Assembly (NCBI RefSeq): GCF_014174515.1
Contig: NZ_JACJUG010000002.1
Location: 62,001 to 126,000 of the forward strand
From: Mitsuaria sp. WAJ17
Lineage (GTDB): Bacteria > Pseudomonadota > Gammaproteobacteria > Burkholderiales > Burkholderiaceae_C
Direction: 5' to 3'
DNA length: 64,000 nucleotides
Positions 16,292 to 25,023 of this stretch are shown here, piece by piece. Each line of letters begins with the position of its first letter. The first letter of the stretch is position 1. Both the position numbers and the translations under genes were made by a program. Below the pieces are notes generated by a model. The model ran no database searches. It saw nothing but the letters and a program-made list of their open reading frames with translations, and was not told where the DNA came from.

Positions 16292-16726
16292 ATGCACGGT
16301 CTTGCCGATTTCGATCGCCTCCTCAGCGGCCACGCCGCCTCCTCGCGCCACTGGCTGCGCGGCACCTCCACCGTCCGGCCCCAGAGCCGCCTGTTGCGCG
16401 ATCCGCAGGGGCATGTTGTCGCCGAATGGCAAGGCCAGCCCAGCCTGGCGGACATCCTTGCCGCCGCTCATCGCCTGCAAGCCGGCGACTGGTGCGGAGT
16501 GCTGGCCGAGGAGGGCGCGCAGCCTGCGCTGAATCCCTCCTGGCGTCTCGCCCTGTTCCGCGCCGATCGTCACGGCCAGCCTCGACTGGGCCGTGACACC
16601 GGCCCCTTGTGGATCAGCCCCGCCCTGAAGGCCTGCGCAGGCGAGCGCCCGGCCGAGCTGCTGCAGGCCTTGCGCCGTGCGGCTGTGCAGGCTCTGTGGG
16701 CCCAGGGCTGGCGCCTTTCGACCTGA
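16292..16726 (+). CDS. Unknown 144-aa protein under SAM-II riboswitch
   Basis: I do not recognise this protein. It has 144 residues and no signal peptide or membrane segment. It is rich in Arg, Leu, Ala and Trp (WLRG, EWQG, GDWCGVL, NPSWRLAL, GPLWISPALK, LWAQGWRL), which suggests a small soluble globular domain. GGAG at 16281-16284 lies 7 nt before the ATG, a well-placed ribosome binding site, and the frame is open from right after the terminator to 16726. The leader is a SAM-II-like riboswitch plus terminator, so expression should fall when S-adenosylmethionine is plentiful. That points to a role in methionine, SAM or sulphur metabolism, purely by context. Reality of the gene is supported by RBS and leader, not by homology. 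Confidence 0.65.
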   Translation: MHGLADFDRLLSGHAASSRHWLRGTSTVRPQSRLLRDPQGHVVAEWQGQPSLADILAAAHRLQAGDWCGVLAEEGAQPALNPSWRLALFRADRHGQPRLGRDTGPLWISPALKACAGERPAELLQALRRAAVQALWAQGWRLST

Positions 16727-16744
16727 CCGGCTCTTCGCCCCGCC

Positions 16745-17125
16745 TCAGGCCAGGCCCAGCCACGCAGACCGTGTGATGGATGCGCCCATCATGTAGGCCA
16801 GCAGCAGCAGTGACAGCAGGTAGCCCAGCAGGCGGAACTCGCCCCGGCCCATGGCCCAGTGGGCGCAGACCGTGTAGCCCACCAGGGCCAGCAGCTTGGC
16901 GGTGAGCCAGGTGTCGCGGGTGAGGGAGTAGCCGATGGAACCCCAGAGGCTCAGGCCGCAGACCGTCAGCATGGTGTCCACACCAAAGACCATGGAGCGC
17001 AGCCGCACGTCCATCGACCACTCGGCCCCGAACTGGAAGGCCAGGCCGCGCACCAGGAAAAGCGCCACGCTGCACCAGGCCAGCAGGCTGTGGATGAACA
17101 CCATCTGGCTGTAGAACCAGTCCAT
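16745..17125 (-). CDS. SirB2-family membrane protein
   Basis: A 126-residue integral inner-membrane protein with four hydrophobic helices (about 5-25, 45-65, 70-90 and 100-120). The pattern MDWFYSQMVFIHSLLAWCSVALFLVRG followed by DTMLTVCGLSL and WLTAKLLALVGYTVCAHWAM is typical of SirB/YchQ proteins of unknown molecular role. I start at ATG 17125-17123, with GAGGAG about 10 nt upstream. The longer open frame upstream adds unlike sequence. It lies 18 bp past the stop of the convergent 144-aa gene. Confidence 0.8.
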   Translation of the reverse strand: MDWFYSQMVFIHSLLAWCSVALFLVRGLAFQFGAEWSMDVRLRSMVFGVDTMLTVCGLSLWGSIGYSLTRDTWLTAKLLALVGYTVCAHWAMGRGEFRLLGYLLSLLLLAYMMGASITRSAWLGLA

Positions 17126-17216
17126 TTTTCGCGGGCTCCTCGCGTCCTCTTGTGCTGGGGAGCTTGGCCCGGCCAGTGAGGCGCTGTCAAGCCGGGCTCG
17201 CCAGGATCCAAGCAAG

Positions 17217-17248
17217 AAAAAACCTGCCGAGGCCGGGGCCAGGGCAGG
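17217..17248 (-). terminator. Intrinsic terminator after purM
   Basis: On the minus strand CCTGCC...GGCAGG forms the stem (with a further GGCC/GGCC pair possible in the loop) followed by TTTTTT, 22 bp after the purM stop. Confidence 0.85.
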
Positions 17249-17269
17249 TCTTGGTCGGGGCGGACGGGA

Positions 17270-18394
17270 TCAGCGCAGCTGGAGGTCGTCGTCGCTGAAA
17301 CGGATGTTCAGGGGCTCGATCAGCAACTGCTTCTCGCCCGCTTCGAGCTGGCCCGCCACCCAGGCGTCGATGCCGCAGGCCTTGGAGATCTCGACCACCT
17401 TCCCGGCCTGATCGGCCGGCACGAAGATGGCAAAGCCCGCCCCCATGTTCAGCGTGGAATAGGCCTCGCGGTCGTCCTGCTTGGCATGTTCCTGCATGAA
17501 CTTGAGCACCGGCGTGACCGGCGGCACTGTGTGAATGCGGTAGGTGAACTGGCCGGGATGGCGCAGCAGCTTGCGCCAGCCGTGGCCGGTGATGTTGGCG
17601 CAGTAATGCGGGATGATGCCGGCCTTGTAGAGCGCTTCGGTGACGGGCGAGTACAGCACCGTGGGGGCCAGCAGGGCCTCGCCATAGCTCACGCCGGGGC
17701 TGATCTCGGTGAGGTAGCCCTGGGGTAGGCGCTCGACCAGCTTACGGGCCAGGGACAGGCCGTTGGCGTGGATGCCGCTGGAGGCCAGCAGCACGATGGC
17801 GTCGCCGGCACCCAGCTTGTCGCCCACCGAGAGGCGCTCCTTGGGGTTGATCAGGCCGGTGCAGGACGCGGCCAGGTCGATGCGACCTTCCTCGACGATG
17901 CCGGCCAGCGCTGGCGTCTCGCCGCCGCCCCAGGCGACCTGGCAGGTGTCGCAGGCCTTCTTCCAGCCTTCGACCAGGGCCTGCGCCCGCAGCTTGTCAC
18001 CGAACCAGTCCGAGCCGCCAGCGGCCCAGTAGGCCTGCACCACCAGGGGCGTGGCACCCACGGTGATCAGGTCGTTGATGGCCATGGCGATGGTGTCCTG
18101 CGCGATGCCGGCATAGAAGCTCTTGCCGGTCAGCCGGGACATCTCATCCGCCACCAGGGTCTTGGTGCCCAGGCATTCGACGATGGAGGCCAGGTAGAAG
18201 GGGCCCACGTCCACCACATAGGCCGACTCGCCACGCGAGGCCTTCACCTCGGTGAAACCATGGCCGCCCAGATGGGCCGCGGTGGCCGCAGCGGCGCGCT
18301 GGGCGCTGATTTTCAGGGGGTCGATGAGGTCGTAGTTGACGCCGGCCTGTTCGTAGCTCAGCGTGTCGGGAGAGGAGGGGGCGTGCGTGCTCAT
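17270..18394 (-). CDS. purM: Phosphoribosylformylglycinamidine cyclo-ligase (AIR synthase)
   Basis: A 374-residue ATP-dependent enzyme that closes the imidazole ring of the purine precursor, turning FGAM into AIR. It has the PurM landmarks: SYEQAGVNYDLIDPLK near the N-terminus, FYLASIVECLGTKTLVA, INDLITVGATPL, the GGGETPAL loop, SSGIHANGLSLARK and the C-terminal MGAGFAIFV. It is about 25 residues longer than E. coli PurM because of a short N-terminal tail. It is divergent from dnaX, with a GATAAT ending 8 nt before its ATG and no Shine-Dalgarno sequence. It has its own terminator, so it appears monocistronic. Confidence 0.97.
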   Translation of the reverse strand: MSTHAPSSPDTLSYEQAGVNYDLIDPLKISAQRAAAATAAHLGGHGFTEVKASRGESAYVVDVGPFYLASIVECLGTKTLVADEMSRLTGKSFYAGIAQDTIAMAINDLITVGATPLVVQAYWAAGGSDWFGDKLRAQALVEGWKKACDTCQVAWGGGETPALAGIVEEGRIDLAASCTGLINPKERLSVGDKLGAGDAIVLLASSGIHANGLSLARKLVERLPQGYLTEISPGVSYGEALLAPTVLYSPVTEALYKAGIIPHYCANITGHGWRKLLRHPGQFTYRIHTVPPVTPVLKFMQEHAKQDDREAYSTLNMGAGFAIFVPADQAGKVVEISKACGIDAWVAGQLEAGEKQLLIEPLNIRFSDDDLQLR

Positions 18395-18402
18395 GGGGGG
18401 CG

Positions 18403-18465
18403 ATTATCGGTCATGGCCGGGACTTCCCCGAAGCGCCCGGCCCTGGGTCCGCCGGCCCGTAGAAT
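18403..18465. promoter_or_regulatory. Divergent purM and dnaX -10 elements
   Basis: The 79-bp gap holds two start-proximal -10-like hexamers. GATAAT on the minus strand (18408-18403) ends 8 nt before the purM ATG. TAGAAT on the plus strand (18460-18465) ends 8 nt before the dnaX ATG. Both transcripts would have almost no leader. Confidence 0.5.
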
Positions 18466-18473
18466 CCGCCGCC

Positions 18474-20582
18474 ATGAGCTACCAGGTTCTCGCCCGCAAG
18501 TACCGCCCCCACCGTTTCGAGGAACTGGTGGGCCAAGAGCACGTCGTGCAGGCGCTGGCCAATGCGCTGACGCAGCAGCGGCTGCACCACGCCTACCTGT
18601 TCACCGGGACCCGTGGCGTGGGCAAGACCACGGTCTCGCGCATCTTGGCCAAGAGCCTCAACTGCACCGGCGCCGACGGCCAGGGCGGCATCACGGCCCA
18701 GCCCTGCGGCGTCTGCCCCGCCTGCCGGGACATCGATGCCGGCCGCTTCGTGGACTATGTGGAGCTGGATGCCGCCTCCAACCGTGGCGTCGAGGAGATC
18801 TCCCAGCTGCTGGACCAGGCGGTCTACAAGCCGGTGGTGGGGCGCTTCAAGGTCTACATGATCGACGAAGTGCACATGCTCTCGAACACCGCCTTCAACG
18901 CCATGCTGAAGACGCTGGAGGAGCCGCCCGAGTACCTCAAGTTCGTGCTCGCCACCACCGACCCTCAAAAGGTGCCGGTCACGGTGCTGTCGCGCTGCTT
19001 GCAGTTCAATCTGCGTCCCATGGCGCCGCAGAACGTGCACATGCACCTGGGCCGCGTGCTGGAAGCCGAGCAGGTGCCGGTGGACGCAGGCTCCCTGCGC
19101 CTGCTGGCCCGGGCGGCACGCGGCTCCATGCGTGATGCGCTCTCGCTGACCGATCAGGCCATCGCCTTCGGCTCGGGCACGCTCAGCGAGGAGGGCGTGC
19201 GCCAGATGCTGGGCACGGTGGACCGCAGTCATGTGGTCGCCATCCTGGACGCCCTGATCGCGGCCGATGGCCCGGCCGTGGTCGCGGCGGCTGACCGCCT
19301 GCGTGACCTGGGCCTGTCGGCTGCCGGCACGCTGGAGGACCTGGCCACCACCCTGCAGCAGATGGCCATCGCCCAGGCGGCGCCGGGGGCCCTGGATCCG
19401 CAGGACCCGGACAGCGCCGAGGCCCAGCGCCTGGCCACGGCCCTGCCGCCGGACGAAATCCAGCTGATGTACAGCATGGCCCTGCATGGCCGACAGGAGC
19501 TGCCGCTGGCGCCGGACGAATACGCCGGCCTGGTGATGGTGCTGCTGCGCATGCTGGCCTTTCGCCCCCGGGGCGGGGCCGCCCTGAGCGCGGGCAGCGC
19601 CCCTGCTGCAGCGCCTGCTGCAGCGACCTCGTCTTCCGCAGGTGCGGCGCCCTTGCTGCGGCCTGCCGCTGCCGCGGCCATGGCGGTGCCGGCGCGCATG
19701 CCGGTCGCCGTACCTGCTGCGGCGCCCGTGGCTGCTGTCACCGTGGTCGCGCCTGCCCCCGCAGTCATTGCTGCGCCAGCCCCAGTTTCTCAGGCCGAGG
19801 CCGTTGCCGACGCCGTGCCGGCCGGGTCCGCTGCAGCGCCACAGGTGCCCATGGAGACGGCTGGCGAGCCTTCGCTGGAGCCCCCGCAAGACCTGTCAAA
19901 GGCCGAGCCCCAGAAGGCTGCAGCGGCCCTGGCGCCGTCGCAAGGCATTCTGTCCCGTTCGCGTGCTGCAGAGGGCGTCTCCCCCAGCGCCCGCCTGCGT
20001 CCGCGTCCGGTGGTCCATGCCGACGCGCCGGAGCCGGAGGGGGACGAACCGCCGCCCTGGCTGGACGCGCCCCCGGCGGATGAGGATGGCGCGGTCATGC
20101 CCTCCGACGCAGGACTGGACCTGCCTGAGCCCAGCCCGCGCGGCGAAGGCGGCTATGCGTCCACCGCGGGAGGCACCATCGCCTTGCAAGCCACGGCCCT
20201 GGGCGAGCGCTGGGCGGGCGTCATGAAGCAGCTGGGCCTGACCGCGCTGCCGCGGGAGCTGGGCATGCAGGCCGAATGCCTGGCCATCGACGAGGGAGCG
20301 CAGCCGCAGCAGTGGCGCTTCCGCGTGGAGCGGGACTCGCTGCGCCAGCCGGCCCTGAAGGACAAGCTGCAGGCCGCGCTGGCCGCGCATCTTCAGGCGG
20401 ATGTGCGCATCGAGCTCGAGGCCGGCGTTGCCACCGATTCCCCGGCCCTGCGCGATGCCACAGAGGCCCAGGCCCGGCAGCGCCGCGCTGAACAGATCAT
20501 TCTCGAGGACCCGCTGGTCAAGGAGTTGCTCGCGCAATTCAAGACGGCACGCATCGTGCCCGGGTCCATCAAGCCTCACTGA
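18474..20582 (+). CDS. dnaX: DNA polymerase III subunit gamma/tau
   Basis: A 702-residue clamp-loader ATPase. The AAA+ module occupies residues 1-370: Walker A GTRGVGKT (45-52), the zinc-binding cysteines C64 and CGVCPAC, Walker B MIDEVHML and the SRC arginine finger. A long Ala/Pro-rich linker (about 400-590) leads to the C-terminal tau domain that binds polymerase alpha. The ATG at 18474 begins MSYQVLARKYRPHRFEELVG, the family N-terminus. I see no A-rich slippery heptamer like the E. coli gamma frameshift site. It heads the conserved dnaX-ybaB-recR cluster, with ybaB starting 74 bp later. Confidence 0.97.
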   Translation: MSYQVLARKYRPHRFEELVGQEHVVQALANALTQQRLHHAYLFTGTRGVGKTTVSRILAKSLNCTGADGQGGITAQPCGVCPACRDIDAGRFVDYVELDAASNRGVEEISQLLDQAVYKPVVGRFKVYMIDEVHMLSNTAFNAMLKTLEEPPEYLKFVLATTDPQKVPVTVLSRCLQFNLRPMAPQNVHMHLGRVLEAEQVPVDAGSLRLLARAARGSMRDALSLTDQAIAFGSGTLSEEGVRQMLGTVDRSHVVAILDALIAADGPAVVAAADRLRDLGLSAAGTLEDLATTLQQMAIAQAAPGALDPQDPDSAEAQRLATALPPDEIQLMYSMALHGRQELPLAPDEYAGLVMVLLRMLAFRPRGGAALSAGSAPAAAPAAATSSSAGAAPLLRPAAAAAMAVPARMPVAVPAAAPVAAVTVVAPAPAVIAAPAPVSQAEAVADAVPAGSAAAPQVPMETAGEPSLEPPQDLSKAEPQKAAAALAPSQGILSRSRAAEGVSPSARLRPRPVVHADAPEPEGDEPPPWLDAPPADEDGAVMPSDAGLDLPEPSPRGEGGYASTAGGTIALQATALGERWAGVMKQLGLTALPRELGMQAECLAIDEGAQPQQWRFRVERDSLRQPALKDKLQAALAAHLQADVRIELEAGVATDSPALRDATEAQARQRRAEQIILEDPLVKELLAQFKTARIVPGSIKPH

Positions 20583-20656
20583 GAGCAGGAGCGTATGACG
20601 CGCCTCCCGAGAACTCTCAGCCTTTGACACTGACAACGAAACCAGGAGTGTGAATC

Positions 20657-20983
20657 ATGATGAAGGGTCAACTTGCCGGCCTGATGAAGCAGGCCCAGGC
20701 CATGCAGGACAACCTCAAGAAGGCCCAGGACGAGCTGGCCCAGGTCGAGGTGGAAGGCCAGTCCGGTGCCGGCCTGGTCAAGGTCCTGATGACCTGCAAG
20801 CATGACGTCAAGCGCGTCACCATCGACCCCAGCCTGCTGGCTGATGACAAGGACATGCTGGAAGACCTCGTCGCCGCAGCCTTCAACGACGCCGTGCGCC
20901 GCGCCGAACAGGTCAGCACCGAGAAGATGGGCAAGCTGACGGCGGGCATGCCCTTGCCTCCCGGCATGAAATTTCCATTCTGA
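20657..20983 (+). CDS. ybaB: YbaB/EbfC nucleoid-associated protein
   Basis: A 108-residue DNA-binding protein that forms a dimer with alpha-helical arms and is nearly always found between dnaX and recR. Recognisable stretches are [48 protein letters not shown] and the Gly/Met/Pro-rich end LPPGMKFPF. An AGGAG ribosome binding site precedes the ATG. Its function is not precisely known; it is linked to nucleoid structure and recombination. Confidence 0.95.
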   Translation: MMKGQLAGLMKQAQAMQDNLKKAQDELAQVEVEGQSGAGLVKVLMTCKHDVKRVTIDPSLLADDKDMLEDLVAAAFNDAVRRAEQVSTEKMGKLTAGMPLPPGMKFPF

Positions 20984-21263
20984 TGGACCACCTCCTCCGG
21001 GCGTCGCCCGCCCTCTCAAGGGGGCACATCCGAGGGGCCGGCAAAGCCGGATCCCCGGATGTCGCGCGATAAACCATGGGGCGCCCTGCGGGCTTGCCTT
21101 TTGGGCGCAGCCTCAGGACCGGCGGAGCCGGATCCTCGGCTGTCGCCGGGCGCCCCGATCCCGCGGGTCGTGGCTGGGCTAGAAGAGGCATGGGCGCAGG
21201 GCCGGCTGTGCCGTATCCACAGAAGTTATCCCGAAGGCGTGCCGAGCACAGGCAGGAACTTCA
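20984..21263. repeat. Extragenic palindrome cluster between ybaB and recR
   Basis: The 280-bp gap holds two copies of a palindrome-rich element: CCGGCAAAGCCGGATCC at about 21038-21056 and CCGGCGGAGCCGGATCC at about 21119-21135. The same element recurs in the repeat array after the S46 peptidase gene. No gene is seen here. Confidence 0.6.
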
Positions 21264-21845
21264 TTGAATGCACTTGAGCAATTGATCGATGCGCTGCGCT
21301 GCCTGCCGGGCGTGGGGCAGAAGTCGGCGCAGCGCATGGCCTATCACCTGCTGCAGCATGACCGGGCGGGCGCGGTGCGCCTGGCGGAGGCCTTGCGTGC
21401 GGCAGGGGAGCGGGTGGGGCACTGCGAGCGCTGCTACACCTTCAGTGAGGCCGGCCTGTGCGAGATCTGCCAGGACGACAGGCGGGACGCGCGACTGCTG
21501 GCCGTGGTGGAAACACCTGCGGACCAGGCGGCCCTGGAACGCACCGGGTCCTACCGCGGCTACTTCTTCGTGCTGCAGGGGCGGGTGAGTCCGCTGGATG
21601 GGATCGGAGGCCGGGAGATCGGCGTGAGCCAGCTGCTGGAGCGGGTGCAGGACGGCGCGCTCGAGGAGGTCATCCTGGCCACCAGCTTCACCGCCGAGGG
21701 TGAGGCTACGGCGCATGTGCTGGCCCAGGCCCTGCGTTCACGCGGGGTCAAGTCCACGCGCCTGGCGCGCGGCGTGCCGGTGGGCAGCGAGCTGGAATAC
21801 GTGGATCTGGGTACCATCGCGCACGCCCTGGTGGATCGCCGTTGA
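21264..21845 (+). CDS. recR: Recombination mediator protein RecR
   Basis: A 193-residue protein that works with RecF and RecO to load RecA on gapped DNA. It shows the helix-hairpin-helix [20 protein letters not shown] at the N-terminus. The zinc site C54-x2-C57-x8-C66-x2-C69 follows, then a TOPRIM domain ([14 protein letters not shown] ... [10 protein letters not shown]) and the conserved [16 protein letters not shown]. The start must be the TTG at 21264: no ATG or GTG is available near the conserved N-terminus, and AGGA lies 6 nt upstream. It is the third gene of the dnaX-ybaB-recR cluster. Confidence 0.95.
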   Translation: MNALEQLIDALRCLPGVGQKSAQRMAYHLLQHDRAGAVRLAEALRAAGERVGHCERCYTFSEAGLCEICQDDRRDARLLAVVETPADQAALERTGSYRGYFFVLQGRVSPLDGIGGREIGVSQLLERVQDGALEEVILATSFTAEGEATAHVLAQALRSRGVKSTRLARGVPVGSELEYVDLGTIAHALVDRR

Positions 21846-21896
21846 TCGCGCACCGCCAGACCCTGCCGGCTCTTCCAAGCGTCTGAAAGGCAAGAC

Positions 21897-22289
21897 ATGA
21901 CCCTCGCCAATACCTGCATCATCATCGCTGCGCTGCTGCCCATCGTCTGCGCCGGCCTGGCCAAGTCCAGGGGCATCGGCAAGCGACGTCGCGAGGGCGG
22001 CTATGACAACCACGACCCGCGGCGCTGGATGTCCGGCCTGCAGGGCTGGCAGGCCCGCGCCAACTCGGCCCAGGCCAACAGCTTCGAGGCGCTGCCCTTG
22101 TTCATCGCGGGCGTGCTGGCGGCTCAGCAGATGCAGGCGCCGCAGGACCGCATCGACCTGCTGGCCGCCACCTTCATCGGCGTGCGCCTGATCTACATCG
22201 GGGTCTACCTGGCCGATCTGGCCTCCCTGCGCACCCTCATCTGGATGCTGGGCATGGCCTGCTCGATCGGCCTGTTCTTCCTGCGCTGA
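21897..22289 (+). CDS. MAPEG family membrane protein
   Basis: A 130-residue inner-membrane protein with four predicted helices and the MAPEG signature in its second quarter (NHDPRRWMSGLQGWQARANSAQANSFEALPLF). The eukaryotic relatives are microsomal glutathione transferases and leukotriene synthases; bacterial members are mostly uncharacterised. A short GC-rich gap separates it from recR, and an AAGG ribosome binding site precedes the ATG. The copy of the GCAAGACCTGACCC repeat follows its stop directly. Confidence 0.85.
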   Translation: MTLANTCIIIAALLPIVCAGLAKSRGIGKRRREGGYDNHDPRRWMSGLQGWQARANSAQANSFEALPLFIAGVLAAQQMQAPQDRIDLLAATFIGVRLIYIGVYLADLASLRTLIWMLGMACSIGLFFLR

Positions 22290-22292
22290 GAC

Positions 22293-22442
22293 GCAAGACC
22301 TGACCCTGGTTTGCCTGCCCCTGGCATAACCGGAGTCTGGCGCCCTTTCGCGCAGCTCAGCAAGACCTGACCCTGGAGCGACCGGCAACCTTCGTCCGGT
22401 GCTGCCGCGCACGGTGCCGGTGCACCGCAAGACCTGCCCCTG
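22293..22442. repeat. Three spaced copies of a GCAAGACCTGACCCTG motif
   Basis: Near-identical copies lie at 22293-22309, 22360-22376 and 22427-22442, each 67 bp from the next, in the MAPEG-esterase gap. A further copy covers the greB stop codon near 57953. Function unknown. Confidence 0.7.
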
Positions 22443-22512
22443 TGATGCCGGCGATGTGCGTCTGGCGCCCGCCCTGCGGCGCCGCCGGCTCGACCATTCC
22501 GCGCCAGTCGCC

Positions 22513-22518
22513 TAGAGT
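22513..22518 (+). promoter_or_regulatory. -10-like element next to esterase start
   Basis: TAGAGT ending 8 nt before the ATG at 22527; weak by itself. Confidence 0.3.
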
Positions 22519-22526
22519 GCACGGCC

Positions 22527-23390
22527 ATGATCATGCAAAGACGCACCCATCTGGCAGGGCTGCTGGCCCTGGTGGCAGGTCTTCCACTGCTGCCGGGCAT
22601 GGCCCTGGCACAGGACCGGGCTCAGCCGGGCCTGGACAAGGTCGAGGCCCTGCAGCTGGGCGGCGAGAGCCTGCTGCTGTCCTCCGCGATCCTGGGAGAG
22701 ACGCGCCGCATCAACGTCTACCTGCCCGAACCCTACCTCCAGGATGCCGCTTTGCGGCTGCCCTTGCTGGTGATGCCGGACGGCGGCATGGCCGAGGACT
22801 TCCCGCACATCGCGGGCCTGCTGCAGGTGGGCATCGCCAACGGCACGGTGCGGCCCTTCATCCTGGTGGGCATCGAGAACACCCAGCGCCGCCGCGACCT
22901 CACGCCCCCCAGCACGGACGCCCGGGACCTCGCCATCGCACCGCAGATCGGCGGCTCGGCCGCCTTCCGTGGCTTCCTGCGCGATGAGCTGCTGCCTCTG
23001 GTGCAGGCCCGCTACCGCTGCACGCAGGAGCGGGCCCTCATCGGCGAATCGCTGGCCGGGCTCTTCGTGCTGGAGACCCTGCTGAGGGAGCCGGAGCTGT
23101 TCGGCACCGGTATTGCCATCGATCCCAGCCTGTGGTGGAACCGCGGGCAGCTGATCCAGGACCTGAAACAGCGTTCATCGGCCCTGGCCGGGCACCGGCT
23201 CTTCATCGCCAGTGCCGACAGGGACGGCAACACCGCGCCCATCCGCCAGTTCGTGCAGGCGTTGCGCCGCTTGCGTCCGTCGGGCCTGGACTGGCACTAC
23301 CAGCCCATGGCGGGGGAGGGGCATGCCACGGTCTATCACCCGGCCGCGCTGATCGCGACGCGCCGACTCTTCAAGCCGCCCAAGGCCTGA
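22527..23390 (+). CDS. Exported alpha/beta-hydrolase, siderophore-esterase (IroE/Fes) type
   Basis: A 287-residue putative esterase. It has an N-terminal signal peptide (RRTHLAGLLALVAGLPLLPGMALA, cleavage after about residue 28), so it should act in the periplasm or outside. The hydrolase fold shows the nucleophile elbow GESLAG with S175 and the late histidine in GEGHATVYH. An acid is likely in SADRDGN. The pattern RRINVYLPEPY ... LPLLVMPDGG ... IAIDPSLWWN resembles esterases that cleave ferric catecholate siderophores and their relatives. The substrate is not certain because no siderophore genes are nearby. A second in-frame ATG lies two codons in. Confidence 0.8.
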   Translation: MIMQRRTHLAGLLALVAGLPLLPGMALAQDRAQPGLDKVEALQLGGESLLLSSAILGETRRINVYLPEPYLQDAALRLPLLVMPDGGMAEDFPHIAGLLQVGIANGTVRPFILVGIENTQRRRDLTPPSTDARDLAIAPQIGGSAAFRGFLRDELLPLVQARYRCTQERALIGESLAGLFVLETLLREPELFGTGIAIDPSLWWNRGQLIQDLKQRSSALAGHRLFIASADRDGNTAPIRQFVQALRRLRPSGLDWHYQPMAGEGHATVYHPAALIATRRLFKPPKA

Positions 23391-23406
23391 GCGGCCGCCT
23401 CCTGGC

Positions 23407-25023
23407 TCAGCGCTGGGCCAGGCTGGGGCTGTTGCGTCCGTTGAGTGCCAGGCGGGTGCCGCTGGTCTTGCTGCCGACCTTGGTGGCGCGGGTGTTCGTG
23501 GCCTTGCCGGCCTTCTTGCTGCCTGTGCTGCTGGAGGCCACGCGCACCGGTGCGGCATTGGTGCTGTAGACCACCAGGGTCTGGCCCGCCTTCAGCGAGG
23601 CCTTGCTGCTGAGTTTGTTCCACTGCGCGAATTGGTCCACGCTGACGCGGTAGCGGGTGGCCAGGCTGGCCACGGTGTCGCCGCGGGCGGCCTTGAACTG
23701 CATGCGGCGCAGGGGCGGGGAGTCGGGCGTCAGCGCCATGCTGGCGTGCTCGGCCAGGTGCTCGGAGACGTCCTGGTCCCGATGCGCGGTGCGCGGCACC
23801 AGCAGCGTCGAACCCTGCTTCACCAGCATGCGCGGCGGGATGGTGTTGACCTCGCGCAGCTGGCCCTCGTTCATGCCCACATGCCTGGCGGCGTCGGCCG
23901 GGCTCATGGTCTTGGGCACGACCCAGGCCGTCCAGGTGGCCAGCGGGCCTTCATGCGCCGCCAGATTGGCCACGAAGGCACCGGCGTTGTCGTAGGGCAG
24001 CAGAATCTGCGGCGTGCTGGCGGCCAGGATCACCGGCTTGTTCATCTGCGGGTTGAAGGCCTTGAACGCATCGACCTCCATGCCGGCCAGGCGGGCGGCG
24101 ACTTCTACGTCCATGTCGCGATCGATGCGCACGGTCAGGAAGTAGGGGTGGTTGGCGACGTCGGGCAGGGCCAGGCCGTAGGCCTCGGGGCGCAGCACGA
24201 TGTTCTTCACGGCCTGCAGCTTGGGCAGGTAGTAGCGGGTCTCGTCGGGGATGCGCAGGCTGTCGTAGTCGATGGGCAGGCCGGCGGCCTGGTTGCGCTT
24301 GACGGCCTTCTGCACATTGCCCGGGCCCCAGTTGTAGGCGGCCAGGGCCAGTTGCCAGTCGCCATCGAACATCTTGTTCAGGCGGCCCAGGTAGTCCAGC
24401 GCGGCGCGGGTGGAGGCCAGTACGTCGCGGCGGTCATCGCGGAAGATGTTCTGCTTGAGCGCGAAATCACGGCCCGTGGCGGGCATGAACTGCCACATGC
24501 CCACGGCTTTGGCGGTGGACTGGGCGTCGGTGCGGAAGGCGCTTTCCACGAAGGGCAGCAGCGCCAACTCGGTGGGCATGCCGCGCTTCTCGACCTCTTC
24601 CACCACGTGGTAGAGGTAGCGGCTGCCGCGCTCGGTCATGCGCTGCACGTAGTCGGGGCGGGCGGCGTACCAGGCCTCGGCCTTGCGCACGCCCTCGTTG
24701 CTCAGCTCGGGCATGGCGAAGCCCTTGCGCACGCGGGCCCAGAGGTCGGCGCGGGCGTTGGCGTCAGCCAGATCGATCTTCTCGCCGGGGTTGAGGGTGT
24801 CCTCGAGAAGGCCGTAGTCCAGGGCCGCCGGGGCATGCTGGACGATGGGCGGCAGCTCGGCGGCGGTGCCAGCCGGCCCGGCGGCCGTGGGCGCCAGGGC
24901 ACCGGCCGCCTGGCCGTCCGCGGCGCGCGGGGCGTGGGCGCAGGCCCCGAGCAGGAGCAGGGCGCAGAGGCCGAGGACGCTTCGCGACTGAGACAGCAGG
25001 GGCAGGGCGTGCAGCTTCTTCAT
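23407..25023 (-). CDS. mltD: Membrane-bound lytic murein transglycosylase D with LysM repeats
   Basis: A 538-residue cell-wall enzyme. Residues 1-28 form a lipoprotein signal with the lipobox LLGAC, giving an outer-membrane lipoprotein. The SLT domain (about 120-250) has the catalytic glutamate in LLPFVESAFRTDAQS and the motifs AVGMWQFMPATGRD and ALAAYNWGPGNVQKA. LysM-type peptidoglycan-binding repeats fill the C-terminal half (about 330-500). The last repeat (RGDTVASLATRYRVSVDQFAQWN) is clear. The basic, Ser/Thr-rich tail is unusual but short. The ATG at 25023 overlaps the gloB stop codon (ATGA), so the two are translationally coupled. A long upstream extension of the open frame is a shadow. 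Confidence 0.93.
   Translation of the reverse strand: MKKLHALPLLSQSRSVLGLCALLLLGACAHAPRAADGQAAGALAPTAAGPAGTAAELPPIVQHAPAALDYGLLEDTLNPGEKIDLADANARADLWARVRKGFAMPELSNEGVRKAEAWYAARPDYVQRMTERGSRYLYHVVEEVEKRGMPTELALLPFVESAFRTDAQSTAKAVGMWQFMPATGRDFALKQNIFRDDRRDVLASTRAALDYLGRLNKMFDGDWQLALAAYNWGPGNVQKAVKRNQAAGLPIDYDSLRIPDETRYYLPKLQAVKNIVLRPEAYGLALPDVANHPYFLTVRIDRDMDVEVAARLAGMEVDAFKAFNPQMNKPVILAASTPQILLPYDNAGAFVANLAAHEGPLATWTAWVVPKTMSPADAARHVGMNEGQLREVNTIPPRMLVKQGSTLLVPRTAHRDQDVSEHLAEHASMALTPDSPPLRRMQFKAARGDTVASLATRYRVSVDQFAQWNKLSSKASLKAGQTLVVYSTNAAPVRVASSSTGSKKAGKATNTRATKVGSKTSGTRLALNGRNSPSLAQR

Noticed and set aside
18900..19700. Programmed frameshift in dnaX giving a gamma form
   Set aside because: No A-rich slippery heptamer with a downstream stem was found, so only the full-length tau-like product is supported.
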